Positions 8,378 through 16,769 of a DNA stretch of 34,371 nt are shown here, piece after piece; the first letter of the stretch is position 1; each line of letters begins with the position of its first letter. Made by a program: the position numbers and the translations under genes. The stretch is taken from NCBI GenBank assembly GCA_003150315.1, contig QAML01000065.1, positions 42,776 to 77,146 on the forward strand, in the 5' to 3' direction. The notes under the pieces are model-generated. The model ran no database searches, had not been told where the DNA came from, and saw only the letters and a program-made list of their open reading frames with translations. This stretch comes from Prevotellaceae bacterium. GTDB lineage: Bacteria; Bacteroidota; Bacteroidia; Bacteroidales; Bacteroidaceae.

Positions 8378-9424
8378 TTATTTTTCTTTGTTTTCGTTTT
8401 TTTGTTTGTCCATTTCCCTTTTCATTTCGTTCACCTGTCTGAACATTTCGGGAAGATTGCGGAACACAGCCGCTGCCTTTGCAAAGCGTCGGGCATCTAT
8501 TGCCGGCGAACCGAGAACAGTTTGTCCTTCTTTCAGTATTGGTCCGGCTATACCCGCCTGTGCTCCGGAATGTGTGCGCGATGCGATTTTAGCATGTCCC
8601 GTTATTCCTACCTGACCTCCGAACATGCACCATTCGCCTATCTTTGTAGAGCCTGCCACTCCCACTTGCGCCGACATCACAGTGTTTGCGCCTATTTCAT
8701 CATTGTGAGCTATCTGCACAAGATTGTCGAGTTTTACGCCGTTGCCTATTTTGGTTGTTCCCATCATGGAACGGTCCACACACGTGTTTGCTCCAATTTC
8801 CACGTTGTCGCCTATTTCCACGTTTCCTATCTGCGGAATCTTTTCGTAGCCGTCCGGTGTTGGTGCGAAACCGAATCCGTCGGCTCCTATGACGCATCCG
8901 GAATGGAGTATAACGCCCGAACCTATTTTGCAATGGTGATAAACGGACACGTTGGGATATATTATGCAGTTGCTTCCTATCACGGAATGTTCTTCAATGG
9001 TTGCATTGGGATAAATCTGCGTTCCGTCGCCCACTACAACGCCATCGCCTACATAAGCCAACGGACCCACGTAAACGTCTTTGCCCAATTTGGCGGTTTC
9101 GCTCACATACGCGCGTTCGCTCACCCCTTTGCGTTTGGGTTTGCTCTGCTCGTAGAGATTCAGAAGTCTCGCCACCGATTCGCGAGGGTCTTTAACCTTT
9201 ATCAGTGTGGCTTTAACCTCACGCGCAGGTTCGAAATCCTCAGGCACAAGCACTATGCTCGCATCGGTTTCATAAACATAGTTCTCGTACTCTTTGGCAT
9301 AAAAGAAAGTGAGTGCGCCGTTCTTTGCCGAATCAATGTTCGAAAACGTGTTAACACTTGCATTCTCGTTTCCCACAATGCTTCCGCCAAGAAATGCGGC
9401 TATTTGTCCGGCTGTAAATTCCAT
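8378..9424 (-). CDS. lpxD: UDP-3-O-acylglucosamine N-acyltransferase
   Basis: A 348-residue enzyme adding the N-linked 3-hydroxyacyl chain in the third step of lipid A synthesis. An N-terminal uridine-binding region (about 1-100) is followed by a hexapeptide-repeat helix (about 105-300). The catalytic His is His240 in [10 protein letters not shown], with ITGHAKI downstream, and the C-terminal helix is charged ([16 protein letters not shown]). I chose the ATG at 9424 because MEFTAGQIA is where LpxD proteins normally begin; an in-frame ATG at 9460 would add 12 unrelated residues. First gene of the lpxD - lpxC/fabZ - lpxA - pRiA4b-like - miaA operon. Confidence 0.93.
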   Translation of the reverse strand: MEFTAGQIAAFLGGSIVGNENASVNTFSNIDSAKNGALTFFYAKEYENYVYETDASIVLVPEDFEPAREVKATLIKVKDPRESVARLLNLYEQSKPKRKGVSERAYVSETAKLGKDVYVGPLAYVGDGVVVGDGTQIYPNATIEEHSVIGSNCIIYPNVSVYHHCKIGSGVILHSGCVIGADGFGFAPTPDGYEKIPQIGNVEIGDNVEIGANTCVDRSMMGTTKIGNGVKLDNLVQIAHNDEIGANTVMSAQVGVAGSTKIGEWCMFGGQVGITGHAKIASRTHSGAQAGIAGPILKEGQTVLGSPAIDARRFAKAAAVFRNLPEMFRQVNEMKREMDKQKNENKEK

Positions 9425-9487
9425 TTCAGTTTTCAATTTGTCCGCCCGCACCCTGCACATGCAAGGATATAAAGCGCATTATTAATG

Positions 9488-9519
9488 CAAAAGTACAAAG
9501 CAAAAACCACATAAACAAA
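9488..9519 (-). promoter_or_regulatory. Promoter of the lpxD-miaA operon
   Basis: The minus strand shows TTTG (9519-9516), exactly 20 bp, then TACTTTTG (9495-9488). This is a full match to both halves of the Bacteroidetes sigma-70 promoter. Transcription should begin near 9483, giving a leader of about 58 nt to the lpxD ATG at 9424. Confidence 0.8.
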
Positions 9520-9680
9520 GTTAGCACGGTATTTTAATGTCGCACGGGCTTTGCCTGTCTTTCGGTCGGGGCTTAACAAACAGCGGCGAGGCTCATTTTC
9601 GGGAGCGGATGCCTCTGCCGCCTCCGGTTTTGCATTGCGCGGCTCAATAAAAAGCCGTGGCACGCATTCATTTCGCACAT
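9520..9680. other. GC-richer spacer between lpxD and the purF-like gene
   Basis: The divergent lpxD and purF-like genes are separated by 306 bp. The outer parts are the two promoters. The middle (about 9540-9660) is visibly richer in G and C than other gaps but holds no convincing gene, repeat or hairpin. Confidence 0.4.
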
Positions 9681-9686
9681 AATTCT

Positions 9687-9694
9687 TAATTTTG
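9687..9694 (+). promoter_or_regulatory. Candidate -7 box for the purF-like gene
   Basis: TAATTTTG matches TAnnTTTG exactly, 36 bp before the ATG at 9731. No clear TTTG stands at the expected upstream distance, so the call rests on one box. Confidence 0.5.
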
Positions 9695-9730
9695 CGGATA
9701 TTTACACTCGATACATAAGAATCATAATTT

Positions 9731-11140
9731 ATGGGAGGATTTTTCGGAACAGTATCCATGTGTCCGTGCGTAAACGACTTGTTTTACGGCACAGACTATC
9801 ACACTCATCTCGGCACAAGACGCGCCGGAATGGCAACATTCACCAAGGAAGAGGGTTTCCAACGAAGCATACATAATCTCGAAAACGCTTATTTCCGCAG
9901 CAAGTTCGAAGACGAGCTTGACAAATTCAAGGGAAACGCCGGCATAGGGGTCATAAGCGACACAGATGCCCAGCCGATAGTCATAAACTCGCATCTCGGA
10001 AGATTTGCCATTGTTACTGTGGCTAAAATCACAAACATCGGCGAGCTGGAAAACGAGATGCTCGAAAACAAGCAGCACTTTGCCGAACTTTCCTCGGGCA
10101 AAACCAACCAGACGGAGCTTGTGGCTCTGCTCATTGTGCAGGGTAAAACCATTGTTGAGGGCATTGAGAACGTTTATCGCAAGGTGAAAGGTTCGTGCTC
10201 CCTTCTGATGCTCACCGACGAGGGCAAAATTATTGCCGCACGCGACAAACTGGGACGCACACCCATAGTGATTGGTAAAAAAGACGGTGCATACGCAGTG
10301 GCAAGCGAGACAACGGCTTTCCCCAACCTCGGATATTCGGAGGTAAGGAACATAGGACCGGGAGAAATCGTGAGCATTGATGCCGAAAACCTTGAGCAAC
10401 TGCGCAAACCCAACGAAAAAATGCAGATTTGCTCTTTTCTTTGGGTTTACTACGGTTTCCCCACTTCTTCATACGAGAACATCAATGTGGAGAAAGTGCG
10501 TTTCACCTGCGGAGAAACCATGGGAAAAGAAGACAACACCGATGTGGACTGCGTATGCGGCATACCCGATTCGGGCGTGGGCATGGCATACGGATATGCT
10601 GCGGGAATGAAGAAACCATATAAGAGAGCCATATCGAAATATACGCCCACATGGCCGCGAAGCTTCACTCCGAGCAATCAGACACGCCGCGAATTTGTGG
10701 CGAAAATGAAACTTATCCCCAACGAAGCCATTTTGAAAGGCAAGAGCGTGCTTTTCTGCGACGATTCGATTGTTCGCGGCACACAGTTGCGCGACAATGT
10801 GAAAATGCTTTACGATTGCGGCATACGCGAAGCGCATGTCAGAATTTCATGCCCCCCGCTTGTTTACGGCTGCAACTATATAGGTTTCACTTCTTCACGC
10901 AGCGACCTCGAACTGATTACGCGCCGCATAATTCAGGAACAGGAAGGCGACATGAACAAAAACCTTGAGGCATACGCCACAACCGACTCGCCGGAGTACA
11001 AACGCATGGTGGAAATCATAAGAACAAAACTCGGGCTGACTTCACTGCGATTCAACACCGTGGAGAACCTCGTAAAAGCCATAGGGTTGCCCAAATGTCA
11101 GATATGCACCCACTGTTTCGACGGTTCAAGCTATTTTTAA
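9731..11140 (+). CDS. PurF-like amidophosphoribosyltransferase with degenerate glutaminase domain
   Basis: A 469-residue protein built like PurF, which makes phosphoribosylamine from PRPP and glutamine. The phosphoribosyltransferase half is well kept: VLFCDDSIVRGT (340-351) is the PRPP loop. Cysteines at 234, 381, 456, 459 and 462 lie where Fe-S type PurF proteins carry cluster ligands. The glutaminase half is not kept. The N-terminus is MGGFFG instead of MCGxxG, so the nucleophile Cys is Gly2; the usual RYST and HNGN motifs are replaced (GVISDTDAQ; VAKITNIGE). It may use free ammonia, act as a partner or regulator of a true PurF, or do another reaction. Similar Cys-less proteins are, to my recollection, annotated as amidophosphoribosyltransferase in other Bacteroidetes. 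It is a single-gene unit with a strong terminator. Confidence 0.85.
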   Translation: MGGFFGTVSMCPCVNDLFYGTDYHTHLGTRRAGMATFTKEEGFQRSIHNLENAYFRSKFEDELDKFKGNAGIGVISDTDAQPIVINSHLGRFAIVTVAKITNIGELENEMLENKQHFAELSSGKTNQTELVALLIVQGKTIVEGIENVYRKVKGSCSLLMLTDEGKIIAARDKLGRTPIVIGKKDGAYAVASETTAFPNLGYSEVRNIGPGEIVSIDAENLEQLRKPNEKMQICSFLWVYYGFPTSSYENINVEKVRFTCGETMGKEDNTDVDCVCGIPDSGVGMAYGYAAGMKKPYKRAISKYTPTWPRSFTPSNQTRREFVAKMKLIPNEAILKGKSVLFCDDSIVRGTQLRDNVKMLYDCGIREAHVRISCPPLVYGCNYIGFTSSRSDLELITRRIIQEQEGDMNKNLEAYATTDSPEYKRMVEIIRTKLGLTSLRFNTVENLVKAIGLPKCQICTHCFDGSSYF

Positions 11141-11162
11141 GACAACGACACTGACTACATAC

Positions 11163-11202
11163 ACCGAAAGCCGGACTCCTGCGAGTCCGGCTTTCGGTTT
11201 TT
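11163..11202 (+). terminator. Rho-independent terminator of the purF-like gene
   Basis: A perfect 16-bp stem (11163-11178 against 11183-11198, ACCGAAAGCCGGACTC and its complement) with the 4-nt loop CTGC runs into TTTTT. It begins 23 bp after the stop codon. Confidence 0.92.
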
Positions 11203-11340
11203 ATGCCCGCTAAAACCGCACGCCACAAGCCGCATGACTCCCTGCGCAACGACAATGCTTTCGATAGAAAAACGCGAGATTTGTGCATTTTTACAACATT
11301 CTGAAAATCACCTTTTTACAGCAAAACAGAAGACTTTTAT

Positions 11341-11460
11341 AAGTTCTTGTGTTTCAGACATTTGAAAAGGTCAAAAATATAAGGCATATATTTTAAAATA
11401 AGTGCCTTGTATTTTAAAATACATGGCTTGTATTTTTTGCGATAAGCCATGTGTTTTTTC
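11341..11460 (+). repeat. Dispersed intergenic palindromic repeat, copy 4
   Basis: A complete 120-bp forward copy. The left arm is AAGTTCTTG through CAGACATTTGAAAAGG. The modules are AAGGCATAT (right), AAGTGCCTT (left) and ACATGGCTT (left), and the right arm contains GATAAGCCATGTG. It lies in the 400-bp gap between the convergent purF-like and alaS genes, outside both of their own terminators. The third module and right arm form an extra ACATGGCTT/AAGCCATGT pair. The remainder of the gap (11203-11340) shows nothing else. Confidence 0.9.
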
Positions 11461-11479
11461 GGCTAACGCCCGGGGCATG

Positions 11480-11513
11480 AAAAAAGTTCCGCATCATTTT
11501 GCTGACGCGGGAC
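11480..11513 (-). terminator. Rho-independent terminator of alaS
   Basis: The minus strand has an 11-bp stem with one mismatch and one G-T pair (11513-11503 against 11496-11486, loop GCAAAA), followed by six T (11485-11480). It lies 28 bp after the alaS stop. Confidence 0.8.
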
Positions 11514-11540
11514 TCGATTTATACGGATTAAGAACTAATT

Positions 11541-14162
11541 TCAAATACCTGCCACTTCCAACGCTTTGTCAAGGGCAGCATTCAAACCGTCAAGGTTATG
11601 ACCGCCCGCAGTAGCGAAATGAGGCGCACCGCCACCGCCGCCCTGAATAAGTTTTGCGGCTTCACGTACAATCTTGCCCGCATTGAGGTCATGATCCTTG
11701 ACAAGATTCTTGCTAATCATGAGAGTGAGCATGGGTTTATCGTCTGCAATTGTGCCGAGTACGCAGAAAAGGTTCTCGGGCACCGCTGCAGAAATATTGA
11801 ATGCAAGATCCTTGGCAGCATCCGGCTTAATGGGCAGAACACTCTTGACAACCGTTATGCCATCGCGGTTTTCGGCACGCTTGATAAGGGCATTTTTCAA
11901 ATCTTCCACTTGTTTCTGAACAAAACCATCTATGCGTTTGTGTAAATCACTATTCTCCTCCACTGTTTTCTTGATAACGGCGGTGAGGTCCTTGGCATTG
12001 TTGAAAAGAAGCTTCAAACCGTTGAGCAAATCCTCGGCTTTGTAAACAAGTTCTTCGGCAGTGGCACCGGTTACAGCCTCAATGCGCCTTACACCTGCGG
12101 CAACGGAACTTTCGGAAATGATGTGGAACAAACCGATACGCCCGGTGCTCTTGGCATGACAACCTCCGCAGAACTCAACGCTCTTACCGAACTTCACAAC
12201 TCTCACCTTGTCGCCGTATTTCTCGCCAAAGAGAGCAATTGCGCCTAACTTTTTAGCCTCCTCAATGGGTGTATCACGATATTCTTCAAACGGAATATCT
12301 TCGCGAACGGCAGCGTTGACAATTCTTTCAACCTTGCGCAGTTCTTCGGGCGTTACCTTTTGGAAATGCGAGAAGTCGAAACGCAAATAATCAGGTGTTA
12401 CAAGCGAGCCTTTTTGTTCCACATGGCTTCCGAGCACTGTGCGCAACGCAAAGTCCAACAAGTGGGTTGCAGTGTGGTTTGCCTCGCTGTCTCTGCGCCA
12501 TTTCTTATCAACCACAGCCTTGAACGCAGCTTCGGGATGCTCCGGAAGTTTATTGGCAATATGAAGCGCAAGATTGTTCTCACGTTTTGTATCTATGATG
12601 TCAATCGTTTCAAATTCGCTGACAAGTTTGCCGTGGTCGCCAACCTGTCCGCCCATTTCTGCATAGAACGGCGTGGTGTCGAGAACTATTTCGTAATGTT
12701 TCTTCTTCTTTTGCTCCACCACACGATACCTCGTGATATGGCATTCGCTCTCTGTAGTGTCCCAGCCAACGAACTTCTCTTCGCCGCCATTCACTGTTAT
12801 CCAGTCGCCAAGCTCAACCTGAGCTGCGTTTCGCGCACGTTCTTTCTGTTTTTGCATTTCGTCGGCAAAACCTTCCTCGTCTACCGTCATTCCGTTCTCT
12901 GAACAAATGAGTTCAGTGAGGTCTAACGGGAAACCGAACGTATCGAAGAGCGTGAAAGCTTTGATTCCTTCGATTTGTGTCTTGCCTGCCGCACGGGTTT
13001 CGTTTATTATGTTGTCAAGAAGATTGATGCCGGTGGAAAGAGTACGGAGGAAAGAATCTTCTTCTTCCTTTATGACGCGACCCACAAGCACTTTCTGTGC
13101 ACGAAGTTCGGGATAAGAATCTCCCATTTCGTCTACGAGTGTGGGCAGGAGCTTATATATGAATGCTTCTTTCTGTTCGAGGAAAGTATATGCGTATCTT
13201 ACGGCGCGGCGCAATATACGTCGTATCACATAACCGGCTTTTGCATTGTCGGGCAACTGTCCGTCGGCAATAGAGAAAGCAATGGCGCGAATATGATCTG
13301 CCACAACGCGCATAGCAACATCGGTCTTTTCGTCAACGCCATATTTCTTGCCGCAAAGTTCCGAAATCTTCTTTATTATAGGTTGGAAAATGTCGGTGTC
13401 GTAATTGGAATCCTTTCCCTGAAGCACACGACAAAGACGCTCAAATCCCATGCCGGTGTCAATAACTCTGGCGGGCAGCGGCTCGAGTGAACCGTCGGCT
13501 TTACGATTATACTGCATGAACACAAGATTCCAGATTTCTATGACCAGAGGATTGTCTTTGTTAACGAGCGAAGCACCGCTGACTTTTTTCTTCTCGTCTT
13601 CGGGACGAAGATCTATGTGAATCTCCGAACAAGGTCCGCAAGGACCCGTATCACCCATTTCCCAAAAATTATCGTGTTTGTTACCATTAATAATATGGTC
13701 TTCGGGGAAAAACTCGCCCCAGTATCCCGCAGCTTCGTTGTCGCGTTCCAGACCTTCGGATGGCGCACCTTCGAAAACGGTTACATACAAATCTTTTTTC
13801 TCAATCTTAAGAACGTCCACAAGATATTCGTAAGCCCAGCCAATGGCTTCCTTCTTGAAATAATCACCAAAGCTCCAGTTGCCAAGCATCTCGAACATTG
13901 TGTGATGATAAGTGTCATGTCCCACCTCTTCAAGGTCGTTGTGCTTACCGCTTACGCGCAGGCATTTCTGCGAATCCGTGCAGCGGCGGCTCTTGGGCTT
14001 CACATTTCCCAAAATAATGTCCTTAAACTGATTCATGCCCGCGTTGGTGAACATAAGCGTGGGATCGTCCTTAACCACAATGGGAGCGGAAGGCACTATA
14101 AGATGTCCTTTTGATTGGAAAAACTGTTTGAAAGATTCCCTTATTTCGTTTGCTGTCATCAT
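11541..14162 (-). CDS. alaS: Alanyl-tRNA synthetase
   Basis: An 873-residue class II synthetase charging tRNA-Ala. The N-terminal aminoacylation domain contains [10 protein letters not shown] (39-48), [17 protein letters not shown] and MGFERL. The editing domain has HTATH (563-567) and CGGCH (Cys665, Cys668, His669), the metal site that removes mischarged Ser and Gly. The C-Ala domain ends with a glycine-rich [14 protein letters not shown]. The start is the ATG at 14162 ([11 protein letters not shown]); a TTG 33 nt upstream is in frame but lies inside the promoter -7 box. The gene is divergent from the MerR-type gene with interlocked promoters, and it is a single-gene unit. Confidence 0.96.
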   Translation of the reverse strand: MMTANEIRESFKQFFQSKGHLIVPSAPIVVKDDPTLMFTNAGMNQFKDIILGNVKPKSRRCTDSQKCLRVSGKHNDLEEVGHDTYHHTMFEMLGNWSFGDYFKKEAIGWAYEYLVDVLKIEKKDLYVTVFEGAPSEGLERDNEAAGYWGEFFPEDHIINGNKHDNFWEMGDTGPCGPCSEIHIDLRPEDEKKKVSGASLVNKDNPLVIEIWNLVFMQYNRKADGSLEPLPARVIDTGMGFERLCRVLQGKDSNYDTDIFQPIIKKISELCGKKYGVDEKTDVAMRVVADHIRAIAFSIADGQLPDNAKAGYVIRRILRRAVRYAYTFLEQKEAFIYKLLPTLVDEMGDSYPELRAQKVLVGRVIKEEEDSFLRTLSTGINLLDNIINETRAAGKTQIEGIKAFTLFDTFGFPLDLTELICSENGMTVDEEGFADEMQKQKERARNAAQVELGDWITVNGGEEKFVGWDTTESECHITRYRVVEQKKKKHYEIVLDTTPFYAEMGGQVGDHGKLVSEFETIDIIDTKRENNLALHIANKLPEHPEAAFKAVVDKKWRRDSEANHTATHLLDFALRTVLGSHVEQKGSLVTPDYLRFDFSHFQKVTPEELRKVERIVNAAVREDIPFEEYRDTPIEEAKKLGAIALFGEKYGDKVRVVKFGKSVEFCGGCHAKSTGRIGLFHIISESSVAAGVRRIEAVTGATAEELVYKAEDLLNGLKLLFNNAKDLTAVIKKTVEENSDLHKRIDGFVQKQVEDLKNALIKRAENRDGITVVKSVLPIKPDAAKDLAFNISAAVPENLFCVLGTIADDKPMLTLMISKNLVKDHDLNAGKIVREAAKLIQGGGGGAPHFATAGGHNLDGLNAALDKALEVAGI

Positions 14163-14189
14163 GACTCTATAAATTTCAAAGTAAAATCG

Positions 14190-14220
14190 TTGCAAAGTTA
14201 CGCCGTTTTATTTATTTTTG
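14190..14220 (+). promoter_or_regulatory. Promoter of the MerR-type gene
   Basis: TTG at 14190-14192, 20 bp, then TATTTTTG at 14213-14220; both halves match the Bacteroidetes consensus. Transcription should start near 14225, about 29 nt before the ATG. Its upstream half directly abuts the -7 box of the alaS promoter. Confidence 0.7.
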
Positions 14221-14223
14221 CAA
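14193..14223 (-). promoter_or_regulatory. Promoter of alaS
   Basis: On the minus strand TTG (14223-14221), 20 bp, then TAACTTTG (14200-14193). Predicted start near 14188, leader about 26 nt. It occupies almost the same 31 bp as the opposing MerR-gene promoter. Confidence 0.7.
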
Positions 14224-14253
14224 GAACAAGCGAATTAAACTCATTTACAGCCC

Positions 14254-14601
14254 ATGCCTTTATCCGAGAACAAAGACTTGAAACTATACTACTCGATAAG
14301 CGAAGTAGCGAAAATGTTCAACGTTTCCGAAACCCTCCTCAGGTTTTGGGAAAAACAGTTTCCGCAGATAAAGCCGCGAAAAAGCGGGCGAAACATCAGG
14401 CAATACAGTCGCGACGACATTGAACAGGTACGCCTAATATACAACCTTGTGAAAGTTCGCGGGCTTAAACTCGCAGCCGCACGCGATGCGCTGAACAAGA
14501 ATCACAGCGGCGAACAGCAGACAACCGAGGTGATTGAAAAGCTTAAAAACATACGCATCGAGCTTGTAAACCTGAAGCACAGCCTTGACCAGTTTTTATA
14601 G
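14254..14601 (+). CDS. Small MerR-family transcriptional regulator
   Basis: A 115-residue DNA-binding protein. The winged helix-turn-helix occupies about residues 12-80: YYSISEVAKMFNVSETLLRF is the HTH, then a wing with GRNIRQYSRDD and a helix with VRGLKLAAARDAL. The rest is a short helix suited to the antiparallel coiled coil of MerR dimers (EKLKNIRIELVNLKHSLDQF). There is no effector domain and no cysteine, so metal sensing of the MerR type is unlikely. It is divergent from alaS, and a dimer bound in the shared promoter region could affect both genes (inference). Its target and signal are unknown. Confidence 0.85.
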   Translation: MPLSENKDLKLYYSISEVAKMFNVSETLLRFWEKQFPQIKPRKSGRNIRQYSRDDIEQVRLIYNLVKVRGLKLAAARDALNKNHSGEQQTTEVIEKLKNIRIELVNLKHSLDQFL

Positions 14602-15279
14602 ACCGAACGCATAAAAACCGCGTCCGCACCGCGCACATTCGAACACACAACCCGATATCTTTCCACCGCAAGGCATTCCTTTGGGAGTACATGATACACG
14701 TTTCCATAAAAACGAAACGCGCAAGTTTCTTAATACCTTTCTTTACGGGGCACACCTCACAAATCCCCAAACGTTCCGTTTATTAATTTCATTCAGCCTC
14801 TTTTCGCAATAAATTTTCGGGAACTTGCACCCCCTGCTCGCCTTTCCTTTGGGGTAACCCGGCACATACTACCAAACCCAACGGACTTGTACTCTAAGGC
14901 ACGTCTTTTCTTATGGAGCTTGTTGCACATGTCCCGAAACGCAGATAACCAATAATCAATCATAAGCCATTTCTCATAAAACACAATGCAAACGCTCCTG
15001 CACATGTTGAACTTGCAAGTTCCCGTAGCACCTTACTAATGACACATACCCCATATTTCCCATGACGGATGTATTCTACATCAAACGGCAAGGTACTTAA
15101 CTTGGGGGGGGTACATCAACATGTTTAGGAACTTTCCTTTCGCATTTTTCCGCATACCGCATATAGCATAACACTTTTAAGAGACCTGTAAAAATGAGAG
15201 TATGTGAAGGCTAACAACGTGCCGTTTTCAGACACCGCTTCCCTCAAAAAATTCAACGCTTTCAAGACCTGTTTTTACA
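14602..15279 (-). repeat. Gene-free stretch with decayed repeats
   Basis: No credible gene. Read on the minus strand, loosely similar blocks recur at intervals of about 100-195 bp. They share a GCCTTG/GCCTTA start, a purine-rich middle with GGGT and TATGTG, then AAGG and an end like ACTTGCAAGTT (visible near 14668, 14724, 14822-14896 and 15015-15090). Translated fragments resemble each other weakly (RNALRWKDIG and RRALEYKSVG). A run of eight G lies at 15104-15111. This looks like eroded repetitive or formerly coding DNA. The similarity was judged by eye. Confidence 0.4.
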
Positions 15280-15391
15280 GACATGGGATGTAAGAAAAAA
15301 TATAAGGCACATATTTTAAAATACAAGGCACTTATTTTAAAATAAGTGCCTTGTATTTTTCGGCATTCCAACTGTCTGAAATCCAATATCG
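15280..15391 (-). repeat. Dispersed intergenic palindromic repeat, copy 5
   Basis: A reverse-oriented copy: AAGGCACAT and AAGGCACTT facing right, AAGTGCCTT facing left, then TTTTTCGGCATTCCAACTG and CTGAAA (left arm reversed). The arm on the other side (ACATGGGATGTAAG) departs from the usual AAGCCATGTG form and resembles copy 7 instead. It ends about 13 bp beyond the terminator of the neighbouring lipoprotein gene. Confidence 0.85.
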
Positions 15392-15403
15392 TTTTTCGGG
15401 CTT

Positions 15404-15446
15404 TATAAAACAAGTCTTCCCCGGGCAAAATATGCCCGGGGAAGAC
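15404..15446 (-). terminator. Terminator of the SusC/SusD locus
   Basis: A perfect 13-bp GC-rich stem (15414-15426 against 15434-15446, containing CCCCGGGC) with a 7-nt AT loop is followed on the minus strand by TTGTTTTAT. A second small hairpin, TTGTAAT/ATTACAA at 15453-15469, lies between it and the stop codon. Confidence 0.8.
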
Positions 15447-15475
15447 CTTATTTTGTAATGTTATTACAATCTCTA

Positions 15476-16024
15476 TTAGTTGGTTCCGGTTGATGCGCTC
15501 AAATATCCGGAAATCTTGAGATAACCGTACTCGGTACCGTCAACCTTAACATAGTAAACTATGCTGTCGGTCTTGATGCTCTGACCACGATCTTTCTCAA
15601 CGGTTGCAGCGTTTTTCAACACCTTACCACCTACGATTGTAACGGGAGAGCCGTATTCATTCTCGCCTTCGTTTACGGAGAATTTCATGCCCTTAACGTT
15701 AACTTTCACCTTATGGCTGTAGTTGTTAACGCCGCCGAAGTTGCTTTCTCCCTGATCGTCAACCCACATCTCGTTGCCTTTGTTGGCAGCAGTGTTGTAG
15801 GTCATGAGATCACTGCCAAAAGCACCTTGATCTTCCCAATTCCAATTGTCGATATTTGCAACATCGCCTTGCTCATCGCATGTAAAGACATCTACCACCC
15901 ATGCACCTGCCAACTTCTCAACCTTTGTGCCGCCGGCATTTGTGCTGCTGTCGCTGGGATCGCTGTCGCAAGAGGTGAAGCCCATTGTCAAAGCTGCTGC
16001 TATCAAAAAAAGATATTTCTTCAT
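15476..16024 (-). CDS. Lipoprotein of the PF12888 type (lipid-binding putative hydrolase)
   Basis: A 182-residue lipoprotein. The signal peptide ends in the lipobox FTSC with Cys19, and the following DSDPSD is acidic, as in Bacteroides proteins carried to the cell surface. The mature part contains LMTYNTAANKGNEMWVDDQG, which I recognise as the signature stretch of this family; such proteins often accompany SusC/SusD pairs. The family name is tentative and no catalytic residues can be pointed to. A surface role in binding the ligand of this locus is the likely guess. Last gene of the locus, 26 bp after the Ig-like lipoprotein. Confidence 0.7.
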   Translation of the reverse strand: MKKYLFLIAAALTMGFTSCDSDPSDSSTNAGGTKVEKLAGAWVVDVFTCDEQGDVANIDNWNWEDQGAFGSDLMTYNTAANKGNEMWVDDQGESNFGGVNNYSHKVKVNVKGMKFSVNEGENEYGSPVTIVGGKVLKNAATVEKDRGQSIKTDSIVYYVKVDGTEYGYLKISGYLSASTGTN

Positions 16025-16050
16025 GATTGAAATTCTGTTTTTAGTTTAAT

Positions 16051-16740
16051 TTATTTCGCCAACTCCATTACAAGGTGGTAATTGATAATAACGTCCATCT
16101 TAACCTTACCGGTTGCAGGATCGTAGCTACCCGTAACGCTTGTCATGTTAAAGTTCCAGGGGTTGGAGCTTGAAATACCTGTTATGCTGTTATCCTTGCC
16201 GAAAGCAAAGTAACCCGTGCAGGCATAAGCAGCACCGTTACCAAGCGTAACAGCATAGAGACCTGCCCAATAGTCGCTGATAGAATACAAACCGGGAGCA
16301 AGCTGTGTGAGAGTTACAGAGTTTCCGATAACGGAATATCTGTCAAACACTGACTGCGAACCGTCAGTGCTGGTAACTTTGTAAGTACCGCTGATATTTG
16401 TAGTAACTTCAGGGTCATAAACAAGCACCTTGCGGGTAACAGAAGCGGAGAAACCGTCCTTGTTTACCGCAGAGTAGGTAACATTGTATATACCCATCTT
16501 GTTGGCATCAACATCTCCACTGACAGTTACCTTGGAAGTTACATCTTCCGTACCTTCCGTAGCGGTATATCCCGGGTCGGTGTATGTGGAACCTTTTGCC
16601 ACAAGATATGTATCGCCCTCTTTCAAATCAATGGAAACGTAATGTGTGACATACGCATCGTCTTTACCATCGTAATCGCAGGAGCTGAAGCCTACAAGCA
16701 CGAATGCGGCAAGTGCGAACAAACTTATAATTTTTTTCAT
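16051..16740 (-). CDS. Ig-like (DUF5011/DUF5012-type) lipoprotein
   Basis: A 229-residue lipoprotein. The lipobox is FSSC (Cys21) followed by DYDGKDD. Residues about 35-115 form an Ig-like domain of the kind that starts with a YTDPGYTA motif and ends in GIYNVTYSA, then SVTRKVLVYDP. The C-terminal half is beta-rich, has YAVTLGNGAAYACTGYFAFG and lacks recognisable enzyme motifs. I use the ATG at 16740, which gives a normal MKKIISLF signal start; an ATG at 16752 would add MTFK. It lies 29 bp after susD, in the place where surface glycan-binding or similar accessory lipoproteins are found. Probably a surface ligand-binding protein. Confidence 0.7.
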   Translation of the reverse strand: MKKIISLFALAAFVLVGFSSCDYDGKDDAYVTHYVSIDLKEGDTYLVAKGSTYTDPGYTATEGTEDVTSKVTVSGDVDANKMGIYNVTYSAVNKDGFSASVTRKVLVYDPEVTTNISGTYKVTSTDGSQSVFDRYSVIGNSVTLTQLAPGLYSISDYWAGLYAVTLGNGAAYACTGYFAFGKDNSITGISSSNPWNFNMTSVTGSYDPATGKVKMDVIINYHLVMELAK

Positions 16741-16769
16741 TTTGAATGTCATATTAACTGTTTCAAATA

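Noticed and set aside
9215..9235. tRNA T-loop-like GGTTCGAAATCC
   Set aside because: It is within the lpxD coding sequence and has no acceptor or anticodon stem around it.
8348..9472. 374-codon open frame on the plus strand
   Set aside because: It lies opposite lpxD, which has all its catalytic residues; the frame is rich in Cys, His and Tyr as expected for a shadow frame.
14163..14195. TTG start for alaS
   Set aside because: It lies inside the -7 promoter box, so it would not be in the transcript. The ATG at 14162 gives the normal AlaRS start.
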